From Sphingobium sp. AP50 (GTDB lineage: Bacteria; Pseudomonadota; Alphaproteobacteria; Sphingomonadales; Sphingomonadaceae): a stretch of 64,000 bases of DNA. The DNA lies in NCBI RefSeq assembly GCF_900109095.1, contig NZ_FNYZ01000001.1, positions 682,001-746,000 on the forward strand, read 5' to 3'. Of this stretch, positions 51,961-61,797 are shown piece after piece. Under the pieces are notes generated by a model. It saw only the letters and a list, made by a program, of their open reading frames with translations, ran no database searches and was not told the DNA's origin. The translations under genes and the position numbers were made by a program. Each line of letters starts with the position of its first letter. The stretch's first letter is position 1.

Positions 51961-54762
51961 TCAGAACTTCACGCCCGCATTCACGAAGAAGGCGCGGCCA
52001 TAGACGTCGTAGGTCGACGGATAGGTGTTCGACTGCTGCTGGTTGTCGCCCAGAATCGGCGGCTTCTTGTTGAAGGCATTGTTCATGCCGATCGACCAGC
52101 TGAAATTGTCGGTCGCCTGCACCTGCAAGGCAAGGTCGAACAGGTTGTAGGCCTTGATCTTCTCCACCGTGTAGGTGGTGGTGTCGTCATCGTCCCGCAC
52201 GCTCGACAGATAGCGATGGGTCAGGCCCAGGGTGATCGGCCCGCTGGTCCAGGTGATGCGGTTGTTGAGCCGCAGCTTGGAATAGGGGTCGCCACAGTTG
52301 ACGCCGAACTTGCCCGCGCAATTCTGGTTCAGGGCCGAGATCGCGGCGACCGGGTTCAGGTCGAATGCGATCAGGCGGGTGCCTGCAACGCGGAAGGCCA
52401 GCTTGCCGGACTTGGCACCGAACACGCCGAAGTTGAGCGGCACGCTGTAGTTCAGTTCGAAGTCGATGCCGGAGGTCTTGAGGCCGCCCGTATTGGACTG
52501 AAGATTGACCGCACCCTCGATTTCGCTGCTGGTGGAATTGCGCGGCAACAGCGAGCAATAGCTGCTGTCATAGGGCGTCCAACCATTGGCTTCGTCGCCA
52601 TAGCAGGCGCGGATGATGTTCGCGGTGCCGGCGGTCGAGATATAATTGTCGATCTTGGTATTATAATAATCGACGGTCAGCGAGAGGCGCGGCGCGAAGC
52701 TGGGTTGCAGGATGACGCCCACGCCCCAGGTGTTCGACGTTTCTTCCCGCAGGTCGGGATTGCCGCCGGTGACGGATTCGATCTGCGAGCTGCCGCCGTA
52801 GAAATCGGTGCCCAGCGCACTGGACGATACGCCGCTGGCAAGGCAGCTGGCCGACAGGGTCGAACTGGTCGTGGCGGCCGAGGTCGCGCACGGATCGGTT
52901 GCGGTCGGATAATCCTGCGACTGGCCGGAATAGAGTTCCGACACCGACGGGGCACGGACAGCGCGGCTATATTGGCCGCGGAAGGTGATGTCCTTGACCG
53001 GCGCGTAGATCAGGCCCGCCGAGAAGGTGCTGACATTCTTGGTCGCGGTCGAATAATGCGAGAAGCGATAGGCGCCGTTGAAGTCCAGCTTGTGGACCAG
53101 CGGCATGTCGGCCAGCAGCGGGACGCTGATTTCCGAGAAGAATTCCTTCACATTATAGCCGCCGCTCAGGCCATCGCCCGCGTTGAAGCCGACCACGTCG
53201 CCGGATTCGAGGGCTTCGTCCGGATTGTAGCTGCCATGTTCGTTGCGATATTCGAAGCCGAAGGCGATGCCGGCCGGGCCGGCGCCCAGATCGAACAGGT
53301 TGCTGTTGGTGATCGCGACGTTCGCCACCTGTTCGGTGATGATGCTGACATTGCGGGTGGTGATGGAGATGAAGTCGGCGGCTTCGTCGCTGATATTGCC
53401 TTCGCCAAAGATGTTCAGCGGGACGCAGCCATTGCTGGTGTCCGAACAGACCAGATTGCCGTCGGCGTCATAGGTGGTCTTGAGCGCCTGTTCCACGCGG
53501 CTGCGCGAGACATTGCCATATTGTTTTTCGACCTGCCGGGTACGGGCATAGGTATAATAAGCGTCGTAATTCCAGTCGCCGCTGATCTGCCCCTTTGCGC
53601 CGATCATCGTGCGGAAGGCGGTGTTGGTGACGTCCGAAATACGATCGCCCACTTCGGTCATGCGGCGATAGACGTTGGCGGAGGTGTAGCCATCGCCATC
53701 CGTATCGGCCGCCGCCAGCAGGGCCTGCGCGTCCGACGACAGGAAGGAGGAATCGGTGTCCAGCTCGACCGTGCCGGTGAAGGGCGTGGGCGCGAGCTTG
53801 TTGCGCACCTTGTTCCGGATGAACTGCCCCTCGGCATAGAGGGTCAGGTGATCGTTGAAATCGAAATGGGCCTGTGCGCTCAGCAGGATGCGCTTCTGCG
53901 GCACCTGAAGATAGTTGGACGGCGCGTAGTTATAGGCGTCGGTCGCGGAGTTGTAGGAAGACAGGCTGCCGTCCTGATTGAACTTATATTGCGTGTTGTT
54001 CAGCGCCATGCGGGTCGCGGGGATGGTGCCCGATCCGCCGGCCGCCAGACCGCCTTCGCCATCGTCGGTATAGGTCTGCTTGGTGTAGCTGCGCGCGCTC
54101 TGATCCACGCCGTCGCGCTTGATATAGTCGGCATAGAAGGTGATGTTGCCACGGCCACCAGCGAAATTCTGGCCCAGCAGCAGGTTGGTGTTGAAGGTGC
54201 CACCATCGCCCGCTTCGTTCAGGCGGTAATTGGCATTGGCCTCCACGCCCGAAAAATTCTTCTTCAGGACGAAGTTGATGACACCGGCGATCGCATCCGA
54301 CCCGTAGACGGCCGATCGGCCACCCGACACCACCTCGACATGGTCGATCAGGCCGGCGGGCACGGTGTTGAGGTCGACCACCTGATTGGAGTCATAGGAG
54401 ACGTAGCGACGGCCATCGACCAGCACCAGCGTCCGCTGGGCGCCAAGGCCGCGCAGGTCGGCGGTCGACACGCCGCCGCCGGGATTGTTCGATGCGGCGG
54501 TCGTGCTGGGGATCAGCTGGGGCAGGTCGTTGATGATGGCTTCGACATTGGGCTTGCCGCTGAGTTTCAGTTCCTGGCTGCTGACGATCGAGATGGGCGA
54601 CGCCTGTTGCAGGTCGGGCCGGGCGATGCGCGAGCCGGTGACGACGATGGTTTCGTCGCCGGCGGGGGCATCGGCATTGTCGGCAGTCTGGGCAAAGGCC
54701 GGTGTCGACAGGCCGAGCAGGAGCGTCGACGCCAGAAGGCGTCGTTGGAAAGACGGGCGCAT
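51961..54762 (-). CDS. TonB-dependent receptor (large, oxidised/peptide or sugar type)
   Basis: 933 residues from the start at 54762. Signal peptide ending LSTPAFA-QTA; TonB box ETIVVTGSRI near residue 36; plug domain with SGKPNVEAIINDLPQLIP, NPGGGVSTADLRGLGAQRTLVLVDGRRYV and SGGRSAVYGSDAIAGVINFVLKK; barrel ending FFVNAGVKF. The plug is of the sphingomonad/Caulobacter 'IroN-like' class with long extracellular loops and disulfide cysteine pairs, used for sugars, peptides or aromatics rather than only siderophores. Substrate unknown. Confidence 0.9.
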   Translation of the reverse strand: MRPSFQRRLLASTLLLGLSTPAFAQTADNADAPAGDETIVVTGSRIARPDLQQASPISIVSSQELKLSGKPNVEAIINDLPQLIPSTTAASNNPGGGVSTADLRGLGAQRTLVLVDGRRYVSYDSNQVVDLNTVPAGLIDHVEVVSGGRSAVYGSDAIAGVINFVLKKNFSGVEANANYRLNEAGDGGTFNTNLLLGQNFAGGRGNITFYADYIKRDGVDQSARSYTKQTYTDDGEGGLAAGGSGTIPATRMALNNTQYKFNQDGSLSSYNSATDAYNYAPSNYLQVPQKRILLSAQAHFDFNDHLTLYAEGQFIRNKVRNKLAPTPFTGTVELDTDSSFLSSDAQALLAAADTDGDGYTSANVYRRMTEVGDRISDVTNTAFRTMIGAKGQISGDWNYDAYYTYARTRQVEKQYGNVSRSRVEQALKTTYDADGNLVCSDTSNGCVPLNIFGEGNISDEAADFISITTRNVSIITEQVANVAITNSNLFDLGAGPAGIAFGFEYRNEHGSYNPDEALESGDVVGFNAGDGLSGGYNVKEFFSEISVPLLADMPLVHKLDFNGAYRFSHYSTATKNVSTFSAGLIYAPVKDITFRGQYSRAVRAPSVSELYSGQSQDYPTATDPCATSAATTSSTLSASCLASGVSSSALGTDFYGGSSQIESVTGGNPDLREETSNTWGVGVILQPSFAPRLSLTVDYYNTKIDNYISTAGTANIIRACYGDEANGWTPYDSSYCSLLPRNSTSSEIEGAVNLQSNTGGLKTSGIDFELNYSVPLNFGVFGAKSGKLAFRVAGTRLIAFDLNPVAAISALNQNCAGKFGVNCGDPYSKLRLNNRITWTSGPITLGLTHRYLSSVRDDDDTTTYTVEKIKAYNLFDLALQVQATDNFSWSIGMNNAFNKKPPILGDNQQQSNTYPSTYDVYGRAFFVNAGVKF

Positions 54763-55217
54763 AGATGAAATTCTCCCTTCGGAAAGCGCCGACTGGGGGC
54801 TTTCCGTGACCATATTATGTTGGTCGCACCGGTGCGATGCGTCAGGCCTGTGACAGCATCATCGGCCGGTCAATTATTATTCATCTGTATAACTGGCTTT
54901 TGTCATCCCTGTGTCATTTCCAGCACAACTATTTCTTTTTATTGCATTTTTTATCGAAATATTACGATGCATGGTGAAATGTTGAAATAGTCGGACAGGG
55001 GGGTGTCGCGAAGGGCGGGCAGCGCGCAGATGCGGACAGTGAATCGTGCGGGAGAGGTGCTGACTTGTTCCCCCTCCCGTAAACGGGAGGGGGCTAGGGG
55101 GTGGGCATGCGCGAGGTTGCGTTGGCCCACCCCGCTGCGACTAAACTCGCTTCGCTCGTTAAGTCTCGCTGCCCCTCCCGCCTGCGGGAGGGGAATATTC
55201 TACACGCACCAGTCGCC
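54763..55217. other. Intergenic region: receptor promoter and paired hairpin repeats
   Basis: 54840-55000 is AT-rich and should hold the receptor promoter. 55068-55195 is a repeat: CCCCCTCCCG-taaa-CGGGAGGGGG, GGGGTGGGC...GCCCACCCC and CCCCTCCCG-cct-GCGGGAGGGG form three stacked hairpins, a REP-like unit between the receptor and corA. Confidence 0.65.
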
Positions 55218-56186
55218 TTAAAGCCATTTCAGCTTTTTGAAGCGGGTGTAGAGCAGGGTGCAGACCACTGCGATGACGCCCAGCACGACGGGGTAGCCGT
55301 AGACGCTCTTCAATTCGGGCATATGTTCGAAATTCATGCCGTAAATGCCGGCGATGGCGGTGGGCACCGCCAGGATGGCGGCCCAAGCGGCAAGCTGGCG
55401 GGTGATGTCGCCGGTGCGCTGCTGTTCCAGCAGGTTGGAGGATTCGAACACGCTGCTGAGCACTTCGCGCAGGTCGTCCACCATCGTCTGGACCCGGCGC
55501 ACATGGTCGCGCACGTCGCTGAAATAGGGCCTTGCCTCCGGGTCGATGCAGGGCAGGTCGACCTTCGCGAATTTGGTCGCCACTTCCTGCATCGGGGTCA
55601 GGATGCGCTGGAAGCGGATCAACTGGCGGCGCAGGCTGAAGATGCGATTGATTTCATCGCGGCCGAGGAAATGGTCGATCATATGCTGTTCCATCGTCAG
55701 CACTTCTTCCTCTATCCCCTCGATGATCGGCAGATAGCCATCGACCACGAAGTCCAGAATGGCGTGGGCGATATAGTCGACTCCCTGGGCAAGGCGGGAG
55801 GGGACGGCCTCCAGATCGTGGCGTAGCGTCACATGGGCGCGGGCCGATCCGTGCCGGACGCTGATGATATGATTGTGACCGATGAACAGCGCCGTTTCGC
55901 CATAGCAGATCACGTCATCCTCGATATGGGCGGTGCGGGCGACGACGAAAAGCTGGTCGCCATAGATATCGACCTTGGGCAACTGGTTCGCCTTGATCGC
56001 ATCCTCGACCGCCAGCGGATGCAGGTCGTAGGTCCGCGCCAATATCTGCATCTCCTCCACCGTCGGTTCGGCGATACCGATCCAGACGAATTCGGACTTG
56101 TCGCCGGCACATTCGATTCGCTCATCGATCGACACTTCGCGCACGCGCTGGCCATGGCGATAGAGATAGGCGGCTATGACAGTCAT
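55218..56186 (-). CDS. corA: CorA family Mg2+/Co2+ transporter
   Basis: 322 residues. Large cytoplasmic N-domain, long stalk helices (EEEVLTMEQHMIDHFLGRDEI), and two C-terminal membrane helices, the first ending in the invariant GMN motif at residues 283-285 (IYGMNFEHMPE) that forms the pore entrance. Homopentamer of the inner membrane. Confidence 0.95.
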   Translation of the reverse strand: MTVIAAYLYRHGQRVREVSIDERIECAGDKSEFVWIGIAEPTVEEMQILARTYDLHPLAVEDAIKANQLPKVDIYGDQLFVVARTAHIEDDVICYGETALFIGHNHIISVRHGSARAHVTLRHDLEAVPSRLAQGVDYIAHAILDFVVDGYLPIIEGIEEEVLTMEQHMIDHFLGRDEINRIFSLRRQLIRFQRILTPMQEVATKFAKVDLPCIDPEARPYFSDVRDHVRRVQTMVDDLREVLSSVFESSNLLEQQRTGDITRQLAAWAAILAVPTAIAGIYGMNFEHMPELKSVYGYPVVLGVIAVVCTLLYTRFKKLKWL

Positions 56187-56421
56187 GGGCGCTCAGTTTC
56201 CTCGTTATGTCGGGCGATTAGCAAATGATGGCGGCGCCGTCGCCTTTTCGCTGCGGTTCGCCTGTTCTATGCTTCAGCCCATATGATTTTTGCCAAAGGG
56301 GATGGCGCCTGACATCGGCGTGACATAGTTGGAGCCGACAGGGGGCGCATCACGAAGCGCGCGACACATGCTGGAGAGGGCAGGTCGCACGCAGGACCGG
56401 AGCCGTGCCTTGTTACCCATA

Positions 56422-56946
56422 ATGACCATCGATTTCGAGGCATCCTGTCTGCCACGCCACGGCCGTTCCTTCCCGATCGAGGTCGGGATTGCGGGCGAGG
56501 GATTGGCGCGCAGCTGGCTGATCCGGCCGGACGATAGCTGGGAAAGCTGGGACTGGACGGCCGAGGCGGAGGCGCTGCATGGCCTGAGCCGGGAGCGGAT
56601 CAGGCAGGAAGGGCAGCCCGCCGGGATCGTGCTGGCCGAACTGGTGGCCGCTACGGCCGGACGGCGGATGATCGCCGACAGCCTGATCGACCAATATTGG
56701 CTGGATATGCTGGCGCAGGCTGCGGGCCAGGCCAGACCTTTCCGCATCGAACATGTGTCCACCCTGTTCGACGAGCAGGGCGCGGAAGAGGCGCGGATTG
56801 CGGCGGCGGTGATCCATGCCGACGGGCAGGGCAGCATGCGGCACCGGGCGGCGGGCGACGCGCTGTGGCTGGCGGCGCTGGTCGATCATCTGTGCGGGCA
56901 TGTTTCCGGCGCGCAGCCGATGCTCGTGCTGATGGCGGCGCAATGA
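56422..56946 (+). CDS. DEDDh-type 3'-5' exonuclease domain protein
   Basis: 174 residues. Asp4 and Glu6 (TIDFEAS), Asp86 or Asp90 (IADSLIDQYW), His141 and Asp146 (RHRAAGDALW) supply the D-E-D-D-h catalytic set of RNase T/DNA polymerase III epsilon-like exonucleases. Shorter than the epsilon subunit and RNase T, so a compact member. Substrate (RNA or DNA) not known. No close neighbour in the same unit. Confidence 0.78.
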   Translation: MTIDFEASCLPRHGRSFPIEVGIAGEGLARSWLIRPDDSWESWDWTAEAEALHGLSRERIRQEGQPAGIVLAELVAATAGRRMIADSLIDQYWLDMLAQAAGQARPFRIEHVSTLFDEQGAEEARIAAAVIHADGQGSMRHRAAGDALWLAALVDHLCGHVSGAQPMLVLMAAQ

Positions 56947-57067
56947 AGCGGACTTTCATCGATCAGCAATAATTTGTTACAGCCAGCCCATTACGCAGAC
57001 ATTCATCGCACCTACACCCGACGCAATCCCCGGCCGCATATGGCCGGGCCGCACAAGGAGTAGATCC

Positions 57068-57511
57068 ATGTTCCTGACCATTGCATCGCAGACGCTGGCC
57101 GTTCTGGCCGCCGCCACCGCCCCTGTTCACAGCACCGAAATCAGCCATGGCGCCCAGGCCTATAGCGCCAGCTACCATGCCCAGCCGTCGATCAGCCTGC
57201 GCGAAGTCGAACCGCGCTTCGCCAATCGCAACGCGACGCCGGTCTGCCGCTGGCAGGCGGACCTGACCGTCAATCGCGCCGTCGCCGCGCAGGGCCGCGC
57301 CGTGCCCGCCTTTGGCAAGGCGATCCACCGCTTCGCCCCGCTGTCGGGCAGCTATGCCGGCAGCTGCACCGCCGCCCGCAGCCAGATTGACGCGCAGGTC
57401 GCCCGCTACACCGCGTCCAAGGCCGCCGAAGCCGTTGCCGTGGCACAGCAGGACCGCAGTGTGCTGGTGAACGAACTGGACGGCGTGCGCGCGCTGACCG
57501 TGCAGGGCTGA
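57068..57511 (+). CDS. Exported protein of unknown function, coupled to a response regulator
   Basis: 147 residues with a signal peptide (MFLTIASQTLAVLAAATA). The mature part carries two cysteines (TPVCRWQ and AGSCTAARSQ) likely to form a disulfide, and an Ala/Gln-rich helical C-terminus. I do not recognise it. GCACAAGGAGTAG gives a strong ribosome-binding site. Its stop overlaps the response regulator start (TGATG), so the two are translated together. Confidence 0.7.
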   Translation: MFLTIASQTLAVLAAATAPVHSTEISHGAQAYSASYHAQPSISLREVEPRFANRNATPVCRWQADLTVNRAVAAQGRAVPAFGKAIHRFAPLSGSYAGSCTAARSQIDAQVARYTASKAAEAVAVAQQDRSVLVNELDGVRALTVQG

Positions 57512-58221
57512 TGAATCCACCGCTGGTATTGATCGTCGAAACCCAGCAGGATTTGCGGCACAATGTCCGCGAATATCTGGAACAGAGCGGATTTCGCGCT
57601 CTGCCTGCGGTTTCGGCGAACGATCTCTTCAGTGCCCTGACCAGCGCGCCGGTCGGCGCGGTGGTGCTGGATGCATCGCTGCGCGGATCGGACGGGCTGG
57701 ACCTGTGCCGCGACGTGCGTGAGCGCAGCGACGTGCCGATCATTCTAGTCGGCGCCAATAGTTCGGAGGTCGACCGGGTGGTCGGGCTGGAACTGGGCGC
57801 CGACGATTATATGGCAAAGCCCTATTCGGCGCGCGAACTCGCCGCCCGCCTGCGCGCCGTGCTGCGCCGGGGGCGGGGGGAACGGGTGCTGGGGCTGCGC
57901 CGACAGACCCAGGCGATCTTCGATGGCTGGGTCGTGGATTTCGCGCGTCGGGAGGTCGTCGATCCGCAAGGCGGACTGGTCGACCTGACCGCTGCCGAAT
58001 TCTCTCTGCTGGCCGTGTTCATCGATCATCCCCAGACGGTGATCGCGCGCATCCGCCTGATGGAGCTGGCGGGGGTGCGCGATGCGCCCTCGTCCGACCG
58101 GAGCATCGACGTGCTGGTCAGCCGCCTTCGCCGCAAGCTGGGGGAGGGTGGCCGGGCCGCGCCGATTGTTACCGTGCGGGGTGTCGGCTATATGTTCAGC
58201 GCGGTCGTGGACCGGCGCTGA
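57511..58221 (+). CDS. OmpR/PhoB-type response regulator with degenerate receiver
   Basis: 236 residues, paralogue of the regulator at 61932. The receiver keeps the phospho-acceptor Asp54 and Lys103, but the acidic-pocket residue after Glu10 is Thr11 (Asp11 in the paralogue) and position 81, normally Thr/Ser, is Gly (Ser81 in the paralogue). The winged-helix domain is nearly identical to the paralogue over the recognition helix (SSDRSIDVLVSRLRRKL). Phosphorylation is therefore doubtful, while DNA targets are probably shared. No kinase is adjacent. Confidence 0.85.
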   Translation: MNPPLVLIVETQQDLRHNVREYLEQSGFRALPAVSANDLFSALTSAPVGAVVLDASLRGSDGLDLCRDVRERSDVPIILVGANSSEVDRVVGLELGADDYMAKPYSARELAARLRAVLRRGRGERVLGLRRQTQAIFDGWVVDFARREVVDPQGGLVDLTAAEFSLLAVFIDHPQTVIARIRLMELAGVRDAPSSDRSIDVLVSRLRRKLGEGGRAAPIVTVRGVGYMFSAVVDRR

Positions 58222-58232
58222 AGCCCCGATTG

Positions 58233-58268
58233 CTGTGCCGAATGGCGGTTTTCTGCCATTCGGCACAG
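58233..58268. repeat. 14-bp perfect hairpin after the degenerate regulator
   Basis: CTGTGCCGAATGGC (58233-58246) is the exact complement of GCCATTCGGCACAG (58255-58268) around an 8-base loop. It lies 12 bases behind the regulator stop and before the carbonic anhydrase promoter; no T-run follows. Confidence 0.7.
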
Positions 58269-58401
58269 GCTGTCCCGCCTTTATCAGTCAGACATATTAT
58301 TTAACAAATCCGCTGCGTTGCAGCAAAGTCGCGTCTCTATCCTTCAAACTACACCGGTCCGCCCCCTGGCCGGTAAGCATTTGAAGAAGAGGATAGACTC
58401 C

Positions 58402-59100
58402 ATGAACGAGCTACTCGGTCGTGTTTTTGACTTTGAAACCAAGGTCTACCCCGGCGAAAGCACGCTGTACAACCAGCTGGCCAACCATGGTCAGAGCCCC
58501 AAGGCGCTGATGATCAGCTGCGCCGATTCGCGGATCGTGCCCGAACAGATCATGCAGGCCGCGCCCGGCGACCTGTTCGTGTGCCGCAACGCCGGCAACA
58601 TCGTCCCCCCGCATGACAGCCAGCTTGGCGGCGTGACCGCGACGGTCGAATATGCCGTCATGGTGCTGGGCGTGCGCGACATCATCGTATGCGGGCATAG
58701 CGACTGCGGCGCGATGAAGGCGCTGGCGACCAATGCCGACCTGACCGCCATGCCCAACGTCGCCGCCTGGCTGCGCCACAGCCATGCCGCGCAGAAGGTG
58801 TGCAGCGACAATTATCCGACTGATCTGGAAGCCGCCGACAAGCTGCGCAACATGGCGCTGGAAAATGTCGTCGTGCAGCTGGCGCATCTGCGCACCCACC
58901 CGTCGGTGGCTTCGGGCATCGCCCGCGGCGAAATCGCGCTGCACGGCTGGTATGTCGACATCCACGCCGGTCAGGTGCTGGGTCTGGACGGCGAGACCGG
59001 CCAGTTCGCACCGCTGCGTGAAGGCGAACCCATGCCAGTCGCGCTTCCCCACGGCCGTCGCCTTGCCGGCGCAGCGGTCTATGCCCAAGCGGCGGAGTAA
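58402..59100 (+). CDS. Beta-class carbonic anhydrase
   Basis: 232 residues from ATG 58402 (AAGAGGATAG upstream). Zinc ligands Cys40, Asp42 (with Arg44) in ISCADSRIVPEQI, His99 and Cys102 in VCGHSDCGAM. It interconverts CO2 and bicarbonate. Three bases separate it from the SulP gene downstream, so both are one unit; such pairs usually supply bicarbonate. Confidence 0.95.
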   Translation: MNELLGRVFDFETKVYPGESTLYNQLANHGQSPKALMISCADSRIVPEQIMQAAPGDLFVCRNAGNIVPPHDSQLGGVTATVEYAVMVLGVRDIIVCGHSDCGAMKALATNADLTAMPNVAAWLRHSHAAQKVCSDNYPTDLEAADKLRNMALENVVVQLAHLRTHPSVASGIARGEIALHGWYVDIHAGQVLGLDGETGQFAPLREGEPMPVALPHGRRLAGAAVYAQAAE

Positions 59101-59103
59101 ATC

Positions 59104-60600
59104 ATGTTGAAGGCTCTTTCCGGCGGCGCTTTCGGCCGCGACTTTACGGCGTCGATCGTCGTCTTTCTGGTGGCGATGCCGCTCTGTATGGGCATTGCCA
59201 TCGCGTCCGGCGTGCCGCCGGAAAAGGGCCTGATCACCGGCATCATCGGCGGCATCGTCGTCGGCCTGTTGGCGGGATCGCCGTTGCAGGTCAGCGGCCC
59301 GGCCGCTGGTCTGGCCGTCATCGTCTTTGAAATCGTTCGGGAACAGGGGCTTTCCGCCCTTGGTCCTATCCTGATCCTCGCCGGTGCCATTCAGGTGGTT
59401 GCCGGTCTGCTGAAGGTCGGCGGCTGGTTCCGCGCGATTTCGCCCGCCGTGGTGCATGGCATGCTGGCGGGCATCGGCGTGCTGATCGTGGTTGGCCAGT
59501 TCCATGTGCTGTTCGACGACAAGCCTCTGGCCAGCGGTCTGCATAACCTGATCGCCATGCCGGGCCAGATTCTGGGCCTGTCCAACGGCGATGCCGCCAC
59601 CGCTTTCGCGGTCGGCCTCGTCACCATCTTCGGCATGCTGGGCTGGGAGAAGTTCCGTCCTGCGTCGATGAAGCTGGTGCCTGGCGCGCTGGTGGGCGTG
59701 GTGCTGGCGACGATCGTCGCCTTCGCGCTGGGCCTGTCGGTCGCCCGTGTCGTCGTGCCCGAATCCATCGTCGCGGCCGTCAGCCTGCCTGAACAGGGTC
59801 TGCTGGCGCAGCTCATGAGTCCGGCGGTCATCACGACGGCCTTTGCCATCGCCTTCATCGCCAGCGCGGAAACATTGCTTTCGGCTGCCGCGGTCGACCG
59901 CATGCATGATGGCGTGCGCACCAACTATAATCGCGAACTGAGCGCGCAGGGCGTGGGCAACCTGCTCTGCGGCTTTGCCGGCGCGCTGCCGATGACCGGT
60001 GTCATCGTCCGTTCCTCCGCCAATGTGCAGGCCGGCGCCAAGACGCGCCTGTCGGCGATCCTGCATGGCGTGTGGATCCTCGGCTTCGTCGCCCTGCTGC
60101 CCTGGCTGCTGCGCGAAATCCCGATGGCGGCGCTGGCTGGCATCCTCGTCATCACCGGCGTTCGTCTGGTGAGCGTGGCGCATGTGAAGCATCTGTTCCA
60201 CCTCTACGGTCCGCTCCCGGCCGTGGTGTGGGCGGCGACCCTGATATGCGTGGTGGCGACCGATCTGCTGACCGGCGTGCTGGTGGGCATCGGCCTGTCG
60301 ATGGTCGAACTGCTGCCGCACGCCAAGAAGCTGCGCCTGAAGGTCGAGGAAGAAAGCCGCGCGGATGCGCATGAAGTGGCGCTGCGCGGCACCGCGACGT
60401 TCCTCAGCCTGCCCAGCCTGTCGGCGAAGCTCGAATCGCTGCCGGCCGCTGGCCTTGTCATCCTGAACGTCGAGCGCCTTGGCCATATCGACCATACCTG
60501 CGCGGAAATGCTGCGCGAATGGGTCGATCGTCGCCGTGGCGCGGGTGCGCCGGTCGAATTGTTCGGCGCTACCGGACGGATGCGTCAACTCGTCGCCTGA
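59104..60600 (+). CDS. SulP family transporter with STAS domain, likely bicarbonate transporter
   Basis: 498 residues. GRDFTASIVVFLVAMPLCMGIAIASG at the start, GSPLQVSGPAAGLAVIV, the SulP block near ELSAQGVGNLLCGFAGALPMTGVIVRSSANVQAGA (shown in parts) and a C-terminal STAS domain (residues about 440-495). Directly behind beta-carbonic anhydrase, which in the family points to bicarbonate rather than sulfate. Ends with a strong terminator at 60632. Confidence 0.92.
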   Translation: MLKALSGGAFGRDFTASIVVFLVAMPLCMGIAIASGVPPEKGLITGIIGGIVVGLLAGSPLQVSGPAAGLAVIVFEIVREQGLSALGPILILAGAIQVVAGLLKVGGWFRAISPAVVHGMLAGIGVLIVVGQFHVLFDDKPLASGLHNLIAMPGQILGLSNGDAATAFAVGLVTIFGMLGWEKFRPASMKLVPGALVGVVLATIVAFALGLSVARVVVPESIVAAVSLPEQGLLAQLMSPAVITTAFAIAFIASAETLLSAAAVDRMHDGVRTNYNRELSAQGVGNLLCGFAGALPMTGVIVRSSANVQAGAKTRLSAILHGVWILGFVALLPWLLREIPMAALAGILVITGVRLVSVAHVKHLFHLYGPLPAVVWAATLICVVATDLLTGVLVGIGLSMVELLPHAKKLRLKVEEESRADAHEVALRGTATFLSLPSLSAKLESLPAAGLVILNVERLGHIDHTCAEMLREWVDRRRGAGAPVELFGATGRMRQLVA

Positions 60601-60631
60601 CCCCTCCCACTCTTCAAGGGCGACGATCTAC

Positions 60632-60670
60632 GCCGCCGTGCCATCCCCCCCGGCACGGCGGCTTTTCTTT
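60632..60670 (+). terminator. Intrinsic terminator of the carbonic anhydrase-SulP unit
   Basis: GCCGCCGTGCC (60632-60642) pairs perfectly with GGCACGGCGGC (60652-60662) and is followed by TTTTCTTT. Confidence 0.9.
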
Positions 60671-60684
60671 GCGCAGTTTCAGTA

Positions 60685-60713
60685 TAGAAACATAATAGCA
60701 ATGTTGGTTTCTA
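60685..60713. promoter_or_regulatory. Inverted repeat upstream of the porin-like gene
   Basis: TAGAAACAT (60685-60693) pairs with ATGTTgGTTTCTA (60701-60713) with one bulged base. It lies about 190 bases upstream of the TorF-like gene in an otherwise gene-free region (60671-60903), and may be an operator. Confidence 0.4.
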
Positions 60714-60903
60714 AAATGGCAAAGAACCGTGTTGCGTATATCACAGCAATTCCGATCCTTTCGCAGCTGCGGTAAAAGCGGTTTGCCTCTTTGGCTGGAA
60801 AGAATAGGCCATAGTCATCCGCCGGTATCGGAGACGATCAACCAAAGATCTTCGGACCAGAGCGGATGCAGGACGGAACATTCCAACGTTAAGGGGAATG
60901 TTC

Positions 60904-61755
60904 ATGAAGTATCAGATCGCCTGTGCCGCCCTCGCGCTTCTTTCCAGTGCGCCGGCCTTTGCACAGGAAGAACCCGCCAGCCCCGTCACCGTAACCGGCA
61001 GCGTCGGCCTCGTGTCCGACTATCGTTTCCGTGGCGTGTCGCAGTCGGACAAGGCGATGGCCGTGCAGGGCGGCATCACCGCAACCCATGAAAGCGGCGC
61101 CTATGTCGGCACCTGGGCGTCCAACCTGGCCGGCTGGGGCACTTTCGGCGGCGCCGGCATCGAGCTGGACCTGTTCGCCGGCTATGCCGTTCCGCTCAAC
61201 GAAACCACGACGCTGGACGTCGGTCTGACCTGGTACATGTACCCGTCGGGCGCGGACGAAACCGATTTCGCCGAACCCTATGTCAAGCTGTCGAGCCAGT
61301 TCGGTCCGGTCAAGGGTCTGCTGGGTGTCGCCTATGCCCCCAAGCAGCAGGCGCTGGGCAAATGGTATAACAGCGCCGACAGCTATGCGACCGGCATCCC
61401 CGACAATCCCGGCAAGAAGAATGACAACTTCTACATCTGGGGCGATGTCAGCAGCGCCATCCCCGACACCCCGATCACGCTGAAGGCGCATCTGGGCTGG
61501 TCGAAGGGCAATAGCGGCCTTGGCCCGAACGGCACGTCGGTCGCACCGACCGGCAAATATGCCGACTGGATGATTGGCGCCGACCTCGCCATCCCCGGCA
61601 CGCCGCTGACGCTGGGCGTCGCCTATGTCGACACCGACATCGCCCGTGTCGAGCAGACCTATCTGCGCCCGAACCTGTCGGTTGCGGACTCCGACAATGC
61701 TGGCAAGTCGATCGTCGGCAGCCAGGTGGTCTTCTCGCTCTCGGCCGCTTTCTGA
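60904..61755 (+). CDS. TorF family putative porin (outer-membrane beta-barrel)
   Basis: 283 residues from ATG 60904; the AAGGGGA site lies 6 bases upstream, whereas ATG 60898 would touch it. Signal peptide MKYQIACAALALLSSAPAFA. The mature start VTVTGSVGLVSDYRFRGVSQSDKAMAVQGG (in two parts) is the hallmark of the TorF/Gcw_chp family, and the protein ends in Phe as barrels do. Solute unknown; position between the carbonic anhydrase-SulP unit and a two-component system suggests joint regulation. Confidence 0.9.
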   Translation: MKYQIACAALALLSSAPAFAQEEPASPVTVTGSVGLVSDYRFRGVSQSDKAMAVQGGITATHESGAYVGTWASNLAGWGTFGGAGIELDLFAGYAVPLNETTTLDVGLTWYMYPSGADETDFAEPYVKLSSQFGPVKGLLGVAYAPKQQALGKWYNSADSYATGIPDNPGKKNDNFYIWGDVSSAIPDTPITLKAHLGWSKGNSGLGPNGTSVAPTGKYADWMIGADLAIPGTPLTLGVAYVDTDIARVEQTYLRPNLSVADSDNAGKSIVGSQVVFSLSAAF

Positions 61756-61763
61756 ACCACAGG

Positions 61764-61797
61764 GCCGGGCCTGCTTCGTCAGGCCCGGCTTCTTGTC
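61764..61797 (+). terminator. Intrinsic terminator of the porin-like gene
   Basis: GCCGGGCCTG (61764-61773) pairs perfectly with CAGGCCCGGC (61780-61789), loop CTTCGT, followed by TTCTTGT. Confidence 0.85.
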
